This document shows positions 33,117 through 43,035 of a stretch of 64,000 nucleotides of DNA, one piece after another. Both the position numbers and the translations under genes were made by a program. The DNA is from Betaproteobacteria bacterium UBA5216 (GTDB taxonomy: Bacteria; Pseudomonadota; Gammaproteobacteria; Burkholderiales; SG8-41). The stretch lies in contig DHVE01000021.1 in the NCBI GenBank assembly GCA_002412495.1, positions 19,928-83,927 of the forward strand, read 5' to 3'. Under the pieces are notes generated by a model. The model was not told where the DNA came from. It saw nothing but the letters and a program-made list of their open reading frames with translations, and did no database searches. Within the stretch, counting starts at the first letter, position 1. Each line of letters opens with the position of its first letter.

Positions 33117-34313
33117 GTGTGTAGCGCAAAACTCTATCTATCTGTTTTTATAGGGATTTTTATTGGCGTGATGGCGATCATTCTGGTGCTCAATCTGGCG
33201 TTGGGCGAGCGGGGTCTTGGTAGCGCCGAGGCAGTACGCGAAGCCAGCCGCTGGCAGCAGGCGACGCGCGGTGTCACCTACTCGCCGCCGGTGACGCAAA
33301 CGCGCGCATTCAAGGCGCATCGTCTCGCCGACCGCGCTGGCGACATCAACACCCTCATTCTCGGCGCTTCATCGTTAATGGGCGTCACGGAAGCGATGTT
33401 TCCCGCGCCAATGCGCGCGTATAACTTTACGCTTACCGCCAACCCAACCTCGGCGATCGCCGGCGAAGCCGAATTCATCGAAAGTCATTACGCGAACCGG
33501 ATCCGCACGGTATTTATCGGGCTCGATTGGGCCATCGGCATGATTTATCACACCGGCGGCGTGCAAGCACTGGACATGACACCCGATGCGACGCTGGCGG
33601 GCTTTGGGGCCGCGGCGGTACCGCTGCATCGCAAGTTCGCCGATGCGTTGTCGTCACCCAAGGTGATGAATCTTGGCAATGCGCTGCGCGTGGTGACGAA
33701 ATCCGGCGATCCGGCGGCGAGTTTCCGGCAGACGTTTTTTGAATTGGCGGGGGCTGAATATCGTTGCGCCGACGGCACGCTCGCGCGGGATTTTGATGTC
33801 ATCGGTCGAGGCAGTTGCCTGGGGTTCCGCTACGACGGCAGCTGGACGTTTGCCGGCGAACGCCATCTGAGCGAGGCGCGTGCGCAAATACTCGCGCGTG
33901 CCGCCGCGACGCCCAGTTCCAAGTTTTCGCGGTATTTGTGTGAAACGGGCGGCGAGCCCAACCCCGGTATTCTGCAACGACTGGGCGCGTTTGCGCGGCG
34001 CCACATCGCCGGAGGGGGCAATGTTACCTTTGTGCTGCCGCCGCTGATCCCGGGCATGGAACATGAAATGCTCAAGGTGGAAACGTCGAATCGCTGCCTC
34101 GCGCGAACCAAGACCGTGCTGGATGCATGGGCGCGCGAGCACGGCGTCACGGTCATTGATGCCGCGGCCTCCGAACATTTTGGCTGTGCCTCGGCGGAAT
34201 TCCTTGACGAAAACCATGCATGGCCCGAGTGCCATGCGCGTGTCCTCCGCCGTTTTTGGGATGACCAGAAGCTACAACGTGTTTCGCCCGGCCTTTATCG
34301 CCCCGCCCTGTAA
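33117..34313 (+). CDS. SGNH/AlgJ-DltD-like acyl-transfer partner (copy A)
   Basis: A 398-residue protein with one N-terminal membrane anchor (FIGIFIGVMAIILVLNLAL), the rest presumably periplasmic. LILGASSLMGV has Ser85, and a late LDENHAW gives Asp364 and His367, a DxxH pair; these fit an SGNH-type Ser/Asp/His catalyst. The likely role is to take the acyl group from the MBOAT partner and place it on the glycan. Start is a GTG at 33117. It is homologous along its length to copy B. Confidence 0.78.
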   Translation: MCSAKLYLSVFIGIFIGVMAIILVLNLALGERGLGSAEAVREASRWQQATRGVTYSPPVTQTRAFKAHRLADRAGDINTLILGASSLMGVTEAMFPAPMRAYNFTLTANPTSAIAGEAEFIESHYANRIRTVFIGLDWAIGMIYHTGGVQALDMTPDATLAGFGAAAVPLHRKFADALSSPKVMNLGNALRVVTKSGDPAASFRQTFFELAGAEYRCADGTLARDFDVIGRGSCLGFRYDGSWTFAGERHLSEARAQILARAAATPSSKFSRYLCETGGEPNPGILQRLGAFARRHIAGGGNVTFVLPPLIPGMEHEMLKVETSNRCLARTKTVLDAWAREHGVTVIDAAASEHFGCASAEFLDENHAWPECHARVLRRFWDDQKLQRVSPGLYRPAL

Positions 34314-34474
34314 TTGCTGTTGGTGCGACGGCTGGGCCAGGTTCACCGAAGGCTGAATGATAAAATCCGCCGCATGTCACGTTTCGCGCCCAAGAGTGTC
34401 CAGCATAAAGAATCCCTCGTGGGGGCGTCATTATGTTAGGCACCCCGGTTTATTGATGCCACCGGGCATCGGTC

Positions 34475-36034
34475 ATGCTGTTTAATTCCTACGCGTTCAT
34501 TTTTCTGTTCCTGCCGTTGACGTTGGCGTTGTTCTTTGCCATGGCGCGAATCAGTCACGTCTTCGCGGCTGGCTGGCTGGCGGCGGCATCGCTGTTCTTT
34601 TATGGCTGGTGGAACCCGGCTTATGTCGGGCTACTGATGCTTTCCATCAGCTTTAACTATCTGGCGGGCATGCGTATCGCGCGCGCGGTGGCACAAGTGC
34701 AACACCTGCGCCGTAAGTGGCTAACCGTGTTTGCCGTTGCCGCCAATCTCTTGTTGCTGGGATATTACAAGTACAGCAATTTTTTTCTGAGCAATGCCGC
34801 TTCGGTGATGGGATTTGCGCCGCCGCAAGCGGACATCATCCTGCCGCTGGGCATTTCATTCTTTACTTTCACGCAAATTGCGTTTCTCGTTGATACGTAT
34901 CAGGGTAAGGTCAAGGAGTACCGTTTCGTGCACTACTGCCTCTTCGTGACCTATTTTCCGCATTTGATTGCCGGGCCGATTCTGCATCACGCGGAAATGA
35001 TGCCTCAGTTCGCGCGCGATTCGACTTACCACCCGCGGGCGGAGAATATCGCCTTGGGCCTGACGATATTTTTTATCGGGTTGTTCAAGAAAGTCATTCT
35101 GGCCGACGGCATCGCGCAGTATGTTGCACCGCTGTATGGTCTGCCGGGGGCGGGGGTGGCGCCCGGTTTTTGGGAAGCATGGAGCGCCGCGCTTGCGTAT
35201 ACGTTTCAACTGTATTTTGATTTTTCGGGCTATTCCGACATGGCGGTGGGCTTGTCGCTGATGTTCGGCGTGAAGCTGCCGATCAATTTTCATTCGCCGT
35301 ACAAGGCGGTGAACATCATTGAATTCTGGCGGCGCTGGCACATCACGCTGTCGCGGTTCCTGCGCGATTACCTGTATGTGCCGCTGGGCGGCAATCGCAA
35401 GGGGCCGGCACGGCGGTACATCAATTTGCTGCTCACCATGCTAGTCGGCGGTTTGTGGCACGGCGCGGGCTGGACCTTCGTGCTGTGGGGGGCGCTGCAT
35501 GGCGTGTATTTGTGTATCAACCATGCGTGGCGAAGGTTACGCGCGTCTCTAGGACATGATCTGGCGCGTTCCACGGCGACAGGTCGAGCGCTCTCGTGTG
35601 CGCTGACCTTTATTGCGGTCGTTGCCGGCTGGGTGATATTTCGTGCGGATAGCATAAATTCGGCAACGGCGATGCTTGCGGGCATGGCAGGACTAAACGG
35701 TTTTGCATTGCCCGATCAATGGTTGGCGAAGTCGGGCGCGCCGGGACTCTGGCTGGCATCGGCTGGCGTGGCGTTCACCGAATCGCGAGGTCTGGTTACT
35801 GGCGGATTAATAAACTGGATTGTCATTCTGTTGGCGATTGTTTGGTTCGCACCCAATACGCAACAAATCATGGCGCGGTTTGATCCGGCGCTGCTGATCC
35901 CGCGAAACATGGCGGCGGCGCGCAAGCTGGCATGGCGTCCGACCGTGGCGTTCGGTCTGTTGGTGGCGGTGCTGGCGTTCGTGTCCATCGTCAATCTGCA
36001 TCGCCAGTCCGAGTTTCTGTATTTTCAATTTTGA
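34475..36034 (+). CDS. MBOAT-family O-acyltransferase (copy B)
   Basis: A 519-residue protein of the same length as copy A, with the same motifs: YYKYSNFF, FPHLIAGPILHH, WRRWHITLSRFLRDY and GGLWHGAGWTFVLW. The N- and C-terminal thirds are diverged while a central stretch is almost base-for-base the same as copy A. The stop overlaps the start of the SGNH-like gene (TGATG). Two such pairs suggest two different acyl positions or acceptors. Confidence 0.93.
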   Translation: MLFNSYAFIFLFLPLTLALFFAMARISHVFAAGWLAAASLFFYGWWNPAYVGLLMLSISFNYLAGMRIARAVAQVQHLRRKWLTVFAVAANLLLLGYYKYSNFFLSNAASVMGFAPPQADIILPLGISFFTFTQIAFLVDTYQGKVKEYRFVHYCLFVTYFPHLIAGPILHHAEMMPQFARDSTYHPRAENIALGLTIFFIGLFKKVILADGIAQYVAPLYGLPGAGVAPGFWEAWSAALAYTFQLYFDFSGYSDMAVGLSLMFGVKLPINFHSPYKAVNIIEFWRRWHITLSRFLRDYLYVPLGGNRKGPARRYINLLLTMLVGGLWHGAGWTFVLWGALHGVYLCINHAWRRLRASLGHDLARSTATGRALSCALTFIAVVAGWVIFRADSINSATAMLAGMAGLNGFALPDQWLAKSGAPGLWLASAGVAFTESRGLVTGGLINWIVILLAIVWFAPNTQQIMARFDPALLIPRNMAAARKLAWRPTVAFGLLVAVLAFVSIVNLHRQSEFLYFQF

Positions 36035-37266
36035 TGACGATAAACCCGCAAATGCCGGCCGTGAACGCAACCCCGATGCGGCGATACTTGTGGGCGTTGC
36101 TGGTGCCCTTGTTGCTGGCCTTGGCGCTGGTTCTTGCCCTGAATCTTTTGCTGGGCGACCGTAGTCTGGGTAACGAACAGGTTGCGCGTACGGCATCGGC
36201 GTGGCAGCAAGCAACGCGGGGCGTTACCTATGCACCGCCCATTGGCAACGCGCGCCCCTTCAAGGTGTTGCGGTTGGCGGATCGGCTGCCGGAGATCAAC
36301 GCGGCGGTGTTGGGTTCGTCGGCATTGATGGGTATTACGCAGAGCTTGTTGCCGCCGGAGCTGCGCATGTACAACCTGACGGTGACGGGAAATCCCACGG
36401 CGGCAATCGCGGGAGAAGCACTTCATATCGAGCGGCATTTTGCGGATCGCGTGCGCTGGGTGGTCGTCGGGCTGGATTGGTCGGTCGGCATGATCTATCT
36501 CGACGGCACCGCCTCGGAAGTGGATCTGTCGCCGGGTTTGGTAACGCGCGCGTACAGCGGCACGGCCCTGCCGCTGCACAAGCGGGTGGAGGATGCATTG
36601 TCATGGCCCCGCGTCTCGAGTTTGGGCACGCTGCTGGCAGCGGCAATCCGAAGCGCGGAACCATTACAGCATTTGCGCCACGACTTTTTTGACGTGGGCG
36701 GCGCGGAATATCGTTGCGCCGACGGGGCGCTGGCGCGTGACTTTGACGTGATCCATCGCGGGTTATGCCGGGGCTACCGTTATGACGGCAGTTGGACATT
36801 CGCCAATGACCGGCGATTGACGCCTGCACTGGCCGCGACCCTCGCCCAGGCAGCGGCGGCGCCCAGCTCAAAATACACGCGTCATCTATGCGACAACCAA
36901 GGCGCGCCCAATCGTGAAATTCTGAAAAGCTTGGGCGAGACCGCTCAACGATTTGCCGCGCGCGGCGGACGCATGGTGTTTTTGCTGCCTCCCCTGGCGC
37001 CGGGATTGGAGCAGGCGTTGCGCCGCGTGCCCAAATGGAACGCTTGTCTGGAGCGCACCAAGTCCGATCTGGATGCGTGGGCGCGGCTATATCAAGCAAC
37101 GGTCATCGATGCGGGTGCTTCCGAGCGTTATGGTTGTCAGCCGATGGAGTTTTCCGATGAACATCATGCGTATCCCGAGTGCAACGCGCGCATGCTGCGA
37201 CGGTATTTCACCGACGTTGATGCGGGCCGCGTGCACGCGGGCCTGTACCGGCCGGAAGGCGCATGA
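36034..37266 (+). CDS. SGNH/AlgJ-DltD-like acyl-transfer partner (copy B)
   Basis: A 410-residue paralogue of copy A. The ATG at 36034 overlaps the MBOAT stop and opens MTINPQMPAVNATP before the membrane anchor (LVPLLLALALVLALNLLL). AVLGSSALMG gives Ser95, and FSDEHHAYPECNARML repeats the DxxH catalytic pair; GLDWSVGMIY matches copy A's GLDWAIGMIY. The overlap with the next gene (four bases) joins this module to the glycosyltransferase run downstream. Confidence 0.78.
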   Translation: MTINPQMPAVNATPMRRYLWALLVPLLLALALVLALNLLLGDRSLGNEQVARTASAWQQATRGVTYAPPIGNARPFKVLRLADRLPEINAAVLGSSALMGITQSLLPPELRMYNLTVTGNPTAAIAGEALHIERHFADRVRWVVVGLDWSVGMIYLDGTASEVDLSPGLVTRAYSGTALPLHKRVEDALSWPRVSSLGTLLAAAIRSAEPLQHLRHDFFDVGGAEYRCADGALARDFDVIHRGLCRGYRYDGSWTFANDRRLTPALAATLAQAAAAPSSKYTRHLCDNQGAPNREILKSLGETAQRFAARGGRMVFLLPPLAPGLEQALRRVPKWNACLERTKSDLDAWARLYQATVIDAGASERYGCQPMEFSDEHHAYPECNARMLRRYFTDVDAGRVHAGLYRPEGA

Positions 37267-38702
37267 CGGTGGTGACCCTGCAACCAACAACGCGGCAGTG
37301 GTGGTTGTTGTACGCCGCGGCTGTAGTAAGTTTTATTCCAACCTTCGGGTATTACCTCGTGGGCGAGGAAGGCATTCTGGTCAACTCGTCGCTGGAAATG
37401 TGGCAGCGTGGCGACTGGTTGCGGTTATGGTTCTATGGCGGCGATGCGCGGCACGGCGTGTTTGCCAACTGGCTGATTATTCCAATGGCCGGCGCGCTGG
37501 GTTGGGAATACGCGCCGGGCATCACGCGCGCGATCATGGTGGGCGCGACGGCCATTGGCGGGCTGATGACCGCCGGGTTGGCCTACCGGCTTTATCAGGA
37601 CAAGGTGCTGGCGGCCATGGCCGCCGTGCTGTGTGTGACGTTTGCCGATGTATTGCTGTATCGCGGCTGGCTGGGTTATCGCGATCCGTTGTTGGGCATG
37701 CTGGTGTTTGGCGCCATCGCATCGCTGTGGATGGCGGTGCATAGCGGGCGGGTGGCATGGCTGATCGGCACACTGGTGTTTTCGACCTGCGCGTTCTTGA
37801 CCAAGGGCATCATCGCGTATGTGTTTGTGGGCGCGGCGGTGCTGGTGTTTCTGGTTCAGCGCGATTCACGGCAATTGCTGCTCAAGCCGCTGCCGCTGGT
37901 GCTGGCCATGCTTACGTTGTGCCTGCCGTATTTGTGGTTTCACTGGATGATCGACGATCAGGCGCAAGGCGGCCGCATGGCGAGCGAGATCAGCGACAAG
38001 CTGGTGCCGCTGGGCTTGGGGGCGTATGTGTGGAAATTGGTTGCGTACCCGCTTGAAACGATGGTGCGCACTGCGCCCGTGTCGTTGCTGGTGCCATGGT
38101 GGCTGTGGCGGAATCGGAATCGGAGCGTAAATCAGAATCACCCGGCGGCGAGCGCGTGGTTAACCGATCGTAGCGTCGTGACGGCGCTGGTGATCGCAGG
38201 ACTGGCGTTCCTGCCGTTCTGGCTCGCGCCGCAAAGCCACTTTCGGTATGTGCTGCCCGTGCTGCCGTTGTTGGGGCTGGCTTTTGCCGTGTGCGCGGCG
38301 CGGCAGAGTGAGCCGAGTCGCCGGGTGTTGTGGCGCTGGCTGTGGCTGGCGGTGGGCGCGAAATTCATGATCACCACGGTGTTATTCCCGTATTACCAGC
38401 ATCGCGTGCGCGGCGAAAATTACGTGCTTACCGCGCGGCAAGTACTGCAACGAACAGCGGGATTTCCCCTCTATTCGCACGATGTCAGTGCGGCGGGCCT
38501 GTCCGTGACCGCGTATATGAATATTCAGCGATTACCCAAACCCGTGCTGACTTTTGCGCCGGCGCAATGGGATAACGCTTTTGTCGTGTCCAATGTCGCC
38601 GACGACAAGCTGGGAACCGTCGTCGCGCGTTATCCGCTCGGCGCCAATGTGCTATATCTGCATTGCCGGGGTACGGCCTGCGACACGCCGGCACCGAGAT
38701 GA
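37263..38702 (+). CDS. Membrane glycosyltransferase, ArnT/GT39-GT83-like
   Basis: A 479-residue, multi-pass protein. LVGEEGILVNSSLEM in the first periplasmic loop carries acidic residues typical of GT-C enzymes, followed by hydrophobic helices (GVFANWLIIPMAGALGWEYA, GIIAYVFVGAAVLVFLV) and a C-terminal soluble segment. GT-C enzymes use lipid-linked sugars to decorate lipid A or polysaccharide. Substrate unknown; ArnT-like aminoarabinose transfer is possible but no arn genes are nearby. Confidence 0.75.
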   Translation: MTVVTLQPTTRQWWLLYAAAVVSFIPTFGYYLVGEEGILVNSSLEMWQRGDWLRLWFYGGDARHGVFANWLIIPMAGALGWEYAPGITRAIMVGATAIGGLMTAGLAYRLYQDKVLAAMAAVLCVTFADVLLYRGWLGYRDPLLGMLVFGAIASLWMAVHSGRVAWLIGTLVFSTCAFLTKGIIAYVFVGAAVLVFLVQRDSRQLLLKPLPLVLAMLTLCLPYLWFHWMIDDQAQGGRMASEISDKLVPLGLGAYVWKLVAYPLETMVRTAPVSLLVPWWLWRNRNRSVNQNHPAASAWLTDRSVVTALVIAGLAFLPFWLAPQSHFRYVLPVLPLLGLAFAVCAARQSEPSRRVLWRWLWLAVGAKFMITTVLFPYYQHRVRGENYVLTARQVLQRTAGFPLYSHDVSAAGLSVTAYMNIQRLPKPVLTFAPAQWDNAFVVSNVADDKLGTVVARYPLGANVLYLHCRGTACDTPAPR

Positions 38703-38723
38703 ATTATTTCAACAGAGACCGCC

Positions 38724-39467
38724 ATGCCCGCCGATAACAAACGCTTCAGCCACGTGGATAACTTTACCGGCTACATGAAGATTGCCGCCGACTGGTTTCG
38801 CGCGCAACGCGCGGGGCTGCGCGTGCTGGATCTCCCGGCCGGCTATGGCTTGCTGACCGACGCCTTGCGCGGCATGGGACACGAGGTGGCGAGCGGTGAC
38901 ATTAACCGCGAGCGCCCGGATTATCACTATGTCGACATGGCGGGGTTGTTGCCATTTGAGGATGCGTCATTCGATGCCGCGTTGTGCCTGGAGGGCGTGG
39001 AGCATCTGGTGAATCCGACGGCATTTATCGCGGAACTTTCGCGTGTGATCCGGTCGGGCGGACACATCGTTTTATCGACGCCGAACGTGATGAATTTTTA
39101 TTCACGGCTGCATTTTCTGCTGACCGGTGCGTTTTACCAGTTTAATCCAGCCGCGGTGCCGGAGCTCGTGCCGGGCGAAGCCGCCGACCGGGGACATATT
39201 TTTCCTTTATCGTATTTTCAGTTGAGTTATTTGTTCGGCCAGCACGGTATGCGCGTGAAGCAGGTGCTGGGAGACAAATATAAGCGCAAGATATTGTTTC
39301 CATTGTATATTTTGTTGCTGCCTGCGGTGTGGTTGGCGACCCGGCTGGTGTTGTTGCGCCACGGAGACCGACGCGAGCCAAAGCGCAATCGCGAGATGCT
39401 GGAGTACGCCTTGTCGGGGCCGCTGCTGTTCAGCCGCTCGCTGGTGCTGGTGCTGGAAAAGCGCTGA
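38724..39467 (+). CDS. Class I SAM-dependent methyltransferase
   Basis: A 247-residue protein. VLDLPAGYGLLTDAL is motif I, FDAALCLEGVEHLVNP motif IV-like, and IRSGGHIVLSTPNVMN the post-motif. A hydrophobic C-terminal stretch (ILFPLYILLLPAVWLATRLVLL) suggests membrane association. It probably methylates a glycan or a precursor in the surrounding pathway. Confidence 0.82.
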   Translation: MPADNKRFSHVDNFTGYMKIAADWFRAQRAGLRVLDLPAGYGLLTDALRGMGHEVASGDINRERPDYHYVDMAGLLPFEDASFDAALCLEGVEHLVNPTAFIAELSRVIRSGGHIVLSTPNVMNFYSRLHFLLTGAFYQFNPAAVPELVPGEAADRGHIFPLSYFQLSYLFGQHGMRVKQVLGDKYKRKILFPLYILLLPAVWLATRLVLLRHGDRREPKRNREMLEYALSGPLLFSRSLVLVLEKR

Positions 39468-39505
39468 GGTTGCGGGGCGCTTGCGCGCCGGCAGTGTGTG
39501 ATTCG

Positions 39506-40372
39506 CTATCGGCGGCGCAGATAGGCGAGCATGTCATGTCCGCGGCCCGCGAGGCGCGCGGGCAGGTTGAGCAGTTCGCCGCCGATTTTTCCGATCGAAT
39601 ACAGTGGCGGCGAAACGTCGCCCTTCTCGTGAAACTTCATGCGCGAAGTCTCGATGCGCTCGACAGAAAATCCGCCGACGGTTGCTATTGTGGTGATCGA
39701 CCGCGGATTAAAAAAGCTGATGTGCCCGCCGTCTTTTTCGATATGAAAATAATCCCATCGCGCGCCCATCGCGCCGACGGTCCAGCTGGCCGCATTGCCG
39801 GTGCTGATAATCAGAATGCCTCTTGGTTTGAGGATGCGGTGGCATTCGCGCAACAAGGGTAGTGGCTCGCGTAAATGTTCCACGACTTCAAACAGGGCCG
39901 CAGCGTCAAAGCTGGCGTCGGGATAGTGTTGTTCTTCCAGCAGGCCGGTGCGCACATTGAGCCCCGCCTCACGCGCGGCTGCCGCGATTTGTTGCGCGGG
40001 CTCCACGCCTTCGGCGATGAAGCCGGCTTGCGCGGCGAAATCCACGAACTGCCCGCGAGAGCAGCCGATGTCGATCAGACGGGTATCCGCTGGCGATTTT
40101 CCGGTCAAGCGCGCTAGCGTTTTCAGTCGGCGGGCCGCGACCTTGCGGCGGCGTTCTACCTCTTTTGGCGTGGGTTGATTGAACCCGGACGCGTTGAATG
40201 ACGCCATGGTCTCCCAATAGCGCGATTCGCTCGCGGCGCTGATGAGTTGTCCACAACGCGCACAGCGCCGTAATGGTCCTTCCGGCAGATGCAGATTCGT
40301 GGCGAGCAACGCTTCGCCGCAACCGACCGGGCATGCCGTGACGTAGGGTGTGTTGTTGGGATTTTCGTTCAT
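39506..40372 (-). CDS. Class I SAM-dependent methyltransferase with zinc-ribbon-like N-terminus
   Basis: A 288-residue protein. Four Cys (C14, C18, C37, C40) form a possible zinc ribbon before the methyltransferase fold, which has LIDIGCSRGQFVDFA (motif I) and PRGILIISTGNAASW. The ATG at 40372 is used since the zinc-like segment follows it. It converges with the methyltransferase gene at 38724. It begins a minus-strand run of surface-glycan genes. Confidence 0.82.
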   Translation of the reverse strand: MNENPNNTPYVTACPVGCGEALLATNLHLPEGPLRRCARCGQLISAASESRYWETMASFNASGFNQPTPKEVERRRKVAARRLKTLARLTGKSPADTRLIDIGCSRGQFVDFAAQAGFIAEGVEPAQQIAAAAREAGLNVRTGLLEEQHYPDASFDAAALFEVVEHLREPLPLLRECHRILKPRGILIISTGNAASWTVGAMGARWDYFHIEKDGGHISFFNPRSITTIATVGGFSVERIETSRMKFHEKGDVSPPLYSIGKIGGELLNLPARLAGRGHDMLAYLRRR

Positions 40373-40379
40373 GGCGTTA

Positions 40380-41465
40380 TTATGAAAGTTGCGCAACGCG
40401 GCGCAAGGCATTTATCACGCGATGCGCTGGCAAGGTCTGCAAACAGTCGCTGAAGCTCGACACATGACGCTCGCAGCCTTCTTTGTTGCAAGGTGCGCAG
40501 GCGGCATTGCCCTGCACTATGCTGACGTGTCCGATGGTTTGATCTCCCAGCCGCCGCCACGGCGTACCGCTGTCGGAACCACTGCAACCATTCGGCCACG
40601 GCGCCCACTTCAACGGATCGGTCGGGCCGAAAAATGCCACGGTGGGCACACCCAATGTCGCGGCCATGTGCGTAAGTGCGGTGTCGGGCCCGACGTAGGC
40701 GGCTGCGTGCGCGATCACGCAAGCGGATTCGTTCAGCGACAATTGCCCGGCGAGATTGAGCGGTGCATGCATTCGCGCTGCAAGCTGGTTTACGTACGCC
40801 ATTTCCTCGGCGTCACGGCTGCCGGTCAAGGCGATGTGCAGCCCTTGCGCCGTGATCCATTGCGCGAGCTCCAGCCAGCCTTCGTCGCCCCACATCTTGT
40901 AGTTGAATTTGGGATAGAGATGCAGCACTACGTATCGTTTGCCCTTTAACGACGACAGTACTTGCGAGGCGCGCTCTTCGTCGGTGCTGTTCCAACTGGG
41001 CGTCACCGTCGTGATGGCGGGCACGCCCAATGGTTCCAGTAGCGACAAATGCGTGAGAACGGTATGTTTTTCGCTGAGATCGTACGGCACCCATTGGTGC
41101 AGAAAAGGCCGCTTCCAGCTTTCTTTTTGGGTCGGCAACAACAAACCCAAACGGCGGCGGCCCGCGCACCACGCATATAACGTCGGCCGGTCGCCAGCGA
41201 CGAGGGATAGGGCCAGATCATAGCGTCGAAACAGTTTTGCAATAAAAACAATGTGTTGCAGAAGGCCGGGGCGTTCTGAAATGCTGCGGATGGAATTGAC
41301 GTCCGCGTTGGACACCAGTACATCCGCCGTGCTGCTGAATACCAGCGCATCGATGGTGGCATCGGGCCACGCGCTGCGCAGTGACCGAAACACCGGCGTC
41401 GCCAGCAACACATCGCCGATGCGGCGCGTGACGATGACCAGCACCCGGCGCGGCGGCGGATTCAT
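40380..41465 (-). CDS. Family 9 glycosyltransferase (heptosyltransferase-like)
   Basis: A 361-residue GT-B protein. RRVLVIVTRRIGDVLLATPVFRSL has the family's opening (RxGDxLLxTP), GPDTALTHMAATLGVPTVAFFGPTDPLKW the sugar-nucleotide binding site. Members add heptose to LPS inner core, though relatives use other sugars. A heptose operon exists in this window at 48248. Overlaps the next gene (41462) by four bases. Confidence 0.9.
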   Translation of the reverse strand: MNPPPRRVLVIVTRRIGDVLLATPVFRSLRSAWPDATIDALVFSSTADVLVSNADVNSIRSISERPGLLQHIVFIAKLFRRYDLALSLVAGDRPTLYAWCAGRRRLGLLLPTQKESWKRPFLHQWVPYDLSEKHTVLTHLSLLEPLGVPAITTVTPSWNSTDEERASQVLSSLKGKRYVVLHLYPKFNYKMWGDEGWLELAQWITAQGLHIALTGSRDAEEMAYVNQLAARMHAPLNLAGQLSLNESACVIAHAAAYVGPDTALTHMAATLGVPTVAFFGPTDPLKWAPWPNGCSGSDSGTPWRRLGDQTIGHVSIVQGNAACAPCNKEGCERHVSSFSDCLQTLPAHRVINALRRVAQLS

Positions 41466-42283
41466 TCAGGCTGGCCGAGGTACTGGCGGATGCCCGCGCG
41501 TGCTTCCGTGCGGCGCGACGCAATCAGTTCATCGAGCAATTTCTGGTTTTCGGCAAGCCGGCTGCGATCGTTTTCGCGGTGCCACAGATGAAATACTGGC
41601 GCGGCGAAGCGTGCGCTCTTGTGCCGAATGCCGGCGTGAATCAGACGAATCGCGAGGTCGCTGTCTTCAAGCCCCCACCCCGAATAGGATTCGTCAAAGC
41701 CGTTTACGTGCAGAAAGTCCGCGCGCCACAGCGACAGGTTGCAGGTCTTCACGCCTTCCCACTGGCGCGGCGCGCGCTGGCGCAAGGGTGAGTCGGGCAG
41801 CTTGAGCAATGGCAGCAACCGGTTCACATCGCGCGTCAGCCACGCGCGCAGCCAGCGCGCCGCGTGCCACTGATGGACCGGCACGCGCGCCGCAAGTACG
41901 ACTTGCGTGAAAGTTTCGGAAAGTAAGACGCGATTGCCGGAAAGAAAGCAATTTTTTTCCGCAAGGCTTTTGTGCCGACGCACAAAATCGCGCGTGGGTA
42001 TGCAGTCACCATCGGCGAATATCAGATAGTCGGCGTGCGTTCGTGCTGCGGCGCGATTGCGCGCGGCGCCGGGGCGGAAGCCGAGATCGTCTTGCCATAC
42101 ATGATGTAGTGGAAATGGCGCGCGCGCCGCCTCGCTTTCGATCAGCAGCCGCGTCTCGTCACGCGAACCATCGTCGGCGATCAGTAATTCGAAATCACGA
42201 TCCGATTGCGCAAGGTAGCCGGCAAGCGTCGCCGCAAGTGCATCCGGACGATTATAGGTGGTGACGATGACCGCGGTTTTCAC
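41462..42283 (-). CDS. Family 2 glycosyltransferase with GT7-like C-terminus
   Basis: A 273-residue GT-A enzyme starting at GTG 42283, overlapping the next gene's stop (GTGA). It opens KTAVIVTTYNRPDALAATL, has LLIADDGSRDET and FADGDCIP (D-x-D), and later GWGLEDSDLAIRLI, a galactosyltransferase-type motif. It is likely an LPS-core or exopolysaccharide sugar transferase. The start choice is based on where similarity begins. Confidence 0.85.
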   Translation of the reverse strand: MKTAVIVTTYNRPDALAATLAGYLAQSDRDFELLIADDGSRDETRLLIESEAARAPFPLHHVWQDDLGFRPGAARNRAAARTHADYLIFADGDCIPTRDFVRRHKSLAEKNCFLSGNRVLLSETFTQVVLAARVPVHQWHAARWLRAWLTRDVNRLLPLLKLPDSPLRQRAPRQWEGVKTCNLSLWRADFLHVNGFDESYSGWGLEDSDLAIRLIHAGIRHKSARFAAPVFHLWHRENDRSRLAENQKLLDELIASRRTEARAGIRQYLGQPE

Positions 42284-43035
42284 CGGGGCTTGTTCCCGAG
42301 CATCATCAGCTTCAGGTAGCGGTAATACGTGCCTTCGGCGTTGGATACAGAGAGCATGAATCCTTCGCGTCCGTCGAGGAACCCGGCTTTCAATACATAG
42401 GTGCGGAAAAATGCCCACAGCCCATGCGCAATGGCCTTGCCGAGGGAAGCTTGCTTGCCTTTCGCAAAATTGAATCGGGCACCCGCCGAAGAATAGCCGT
42501 TGATCTTGTTGATGACATGTTCGAGGGTTGGCATGGGGGCGTGACCCATGTGATTCTTGAGTCTTCTCACTTCACCAGTGACAATTATCCGGTCATGCAC
42601 ATGATCTTCGGAAAATCGCGCGGCGCCTTTGCGAAATAGCCGGGTCTGCGGATCGGGCCACCATCCCGAATGCCGCATATCGCGGCCGCAAAAACTGGAC
42701 AGTCGTGGCATGGCGAATGCCACAGCGCCTCCCGCCTCTTGGATGGCAGCCGAAATTTCCGCGCGTAGCTCGGGCGTTACCCATTCATCCTGATCCAGCG
42801 ACAGCACCCAATCACCCGTGGTACGATCCAGCGCGCGGTTTTTTTGCTGCCCGTACCCCGGGAAATCCGGTGTTTGCGTGACACTGGCACCAAGCTCGCG
42901 GCAAATCTCGCGCGTCCGGTCAGTGCTGCCGGAATCGACCACAATAATTTCGTCCGCCCAAGTGGCCACTGACTCAATGCAGCGGCGAATCAAGGGCGCG
43001 CCATTGAAGGTAGTGATTGAAACCGAGAGCGTCAT
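42280..43035 (-). CDS. Family 2 glycosyltransferase (KdtX/WaaE-like)
   Basis: A 251-residue protein starting MTLSVSITTFNGAPLIRRCIESVATWADEII (here in pieces: SVSITTFNGAP, WADEIIVVDSGSTDRT). It contains LSLDQDEWVTPEL with the D-x-D-type metal site. The pattern matches beta-1,4-glucosyltransferases WaaE/KdtX of the LPS core. ATG at 43035 overlaps the upstream ligase gene's end. Confidence 0.85.
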   Translation of the reverse strand: MTLSVSITTFNGAPLIRRCIESVATWADEIIVVDSGSTDRTREICRELGASVTQTPDFPGYGQQKNRALDRTTGDWVLSLDQDEWVTPELRAEISAAIQEAGGAVAFAMPRLSSFCGRDMRHSGWWPDPQTRLFRKGAARFSEDHVHDRIIVTGEVRRLKNHMGHAPMPTLEHVINKINGYSSAGARFNFAKGKQASLGKAIAHGLWAFFRTYVLKAGFLDGREGFMLSVSNAEGTYYRYLKLMMLGNKPR

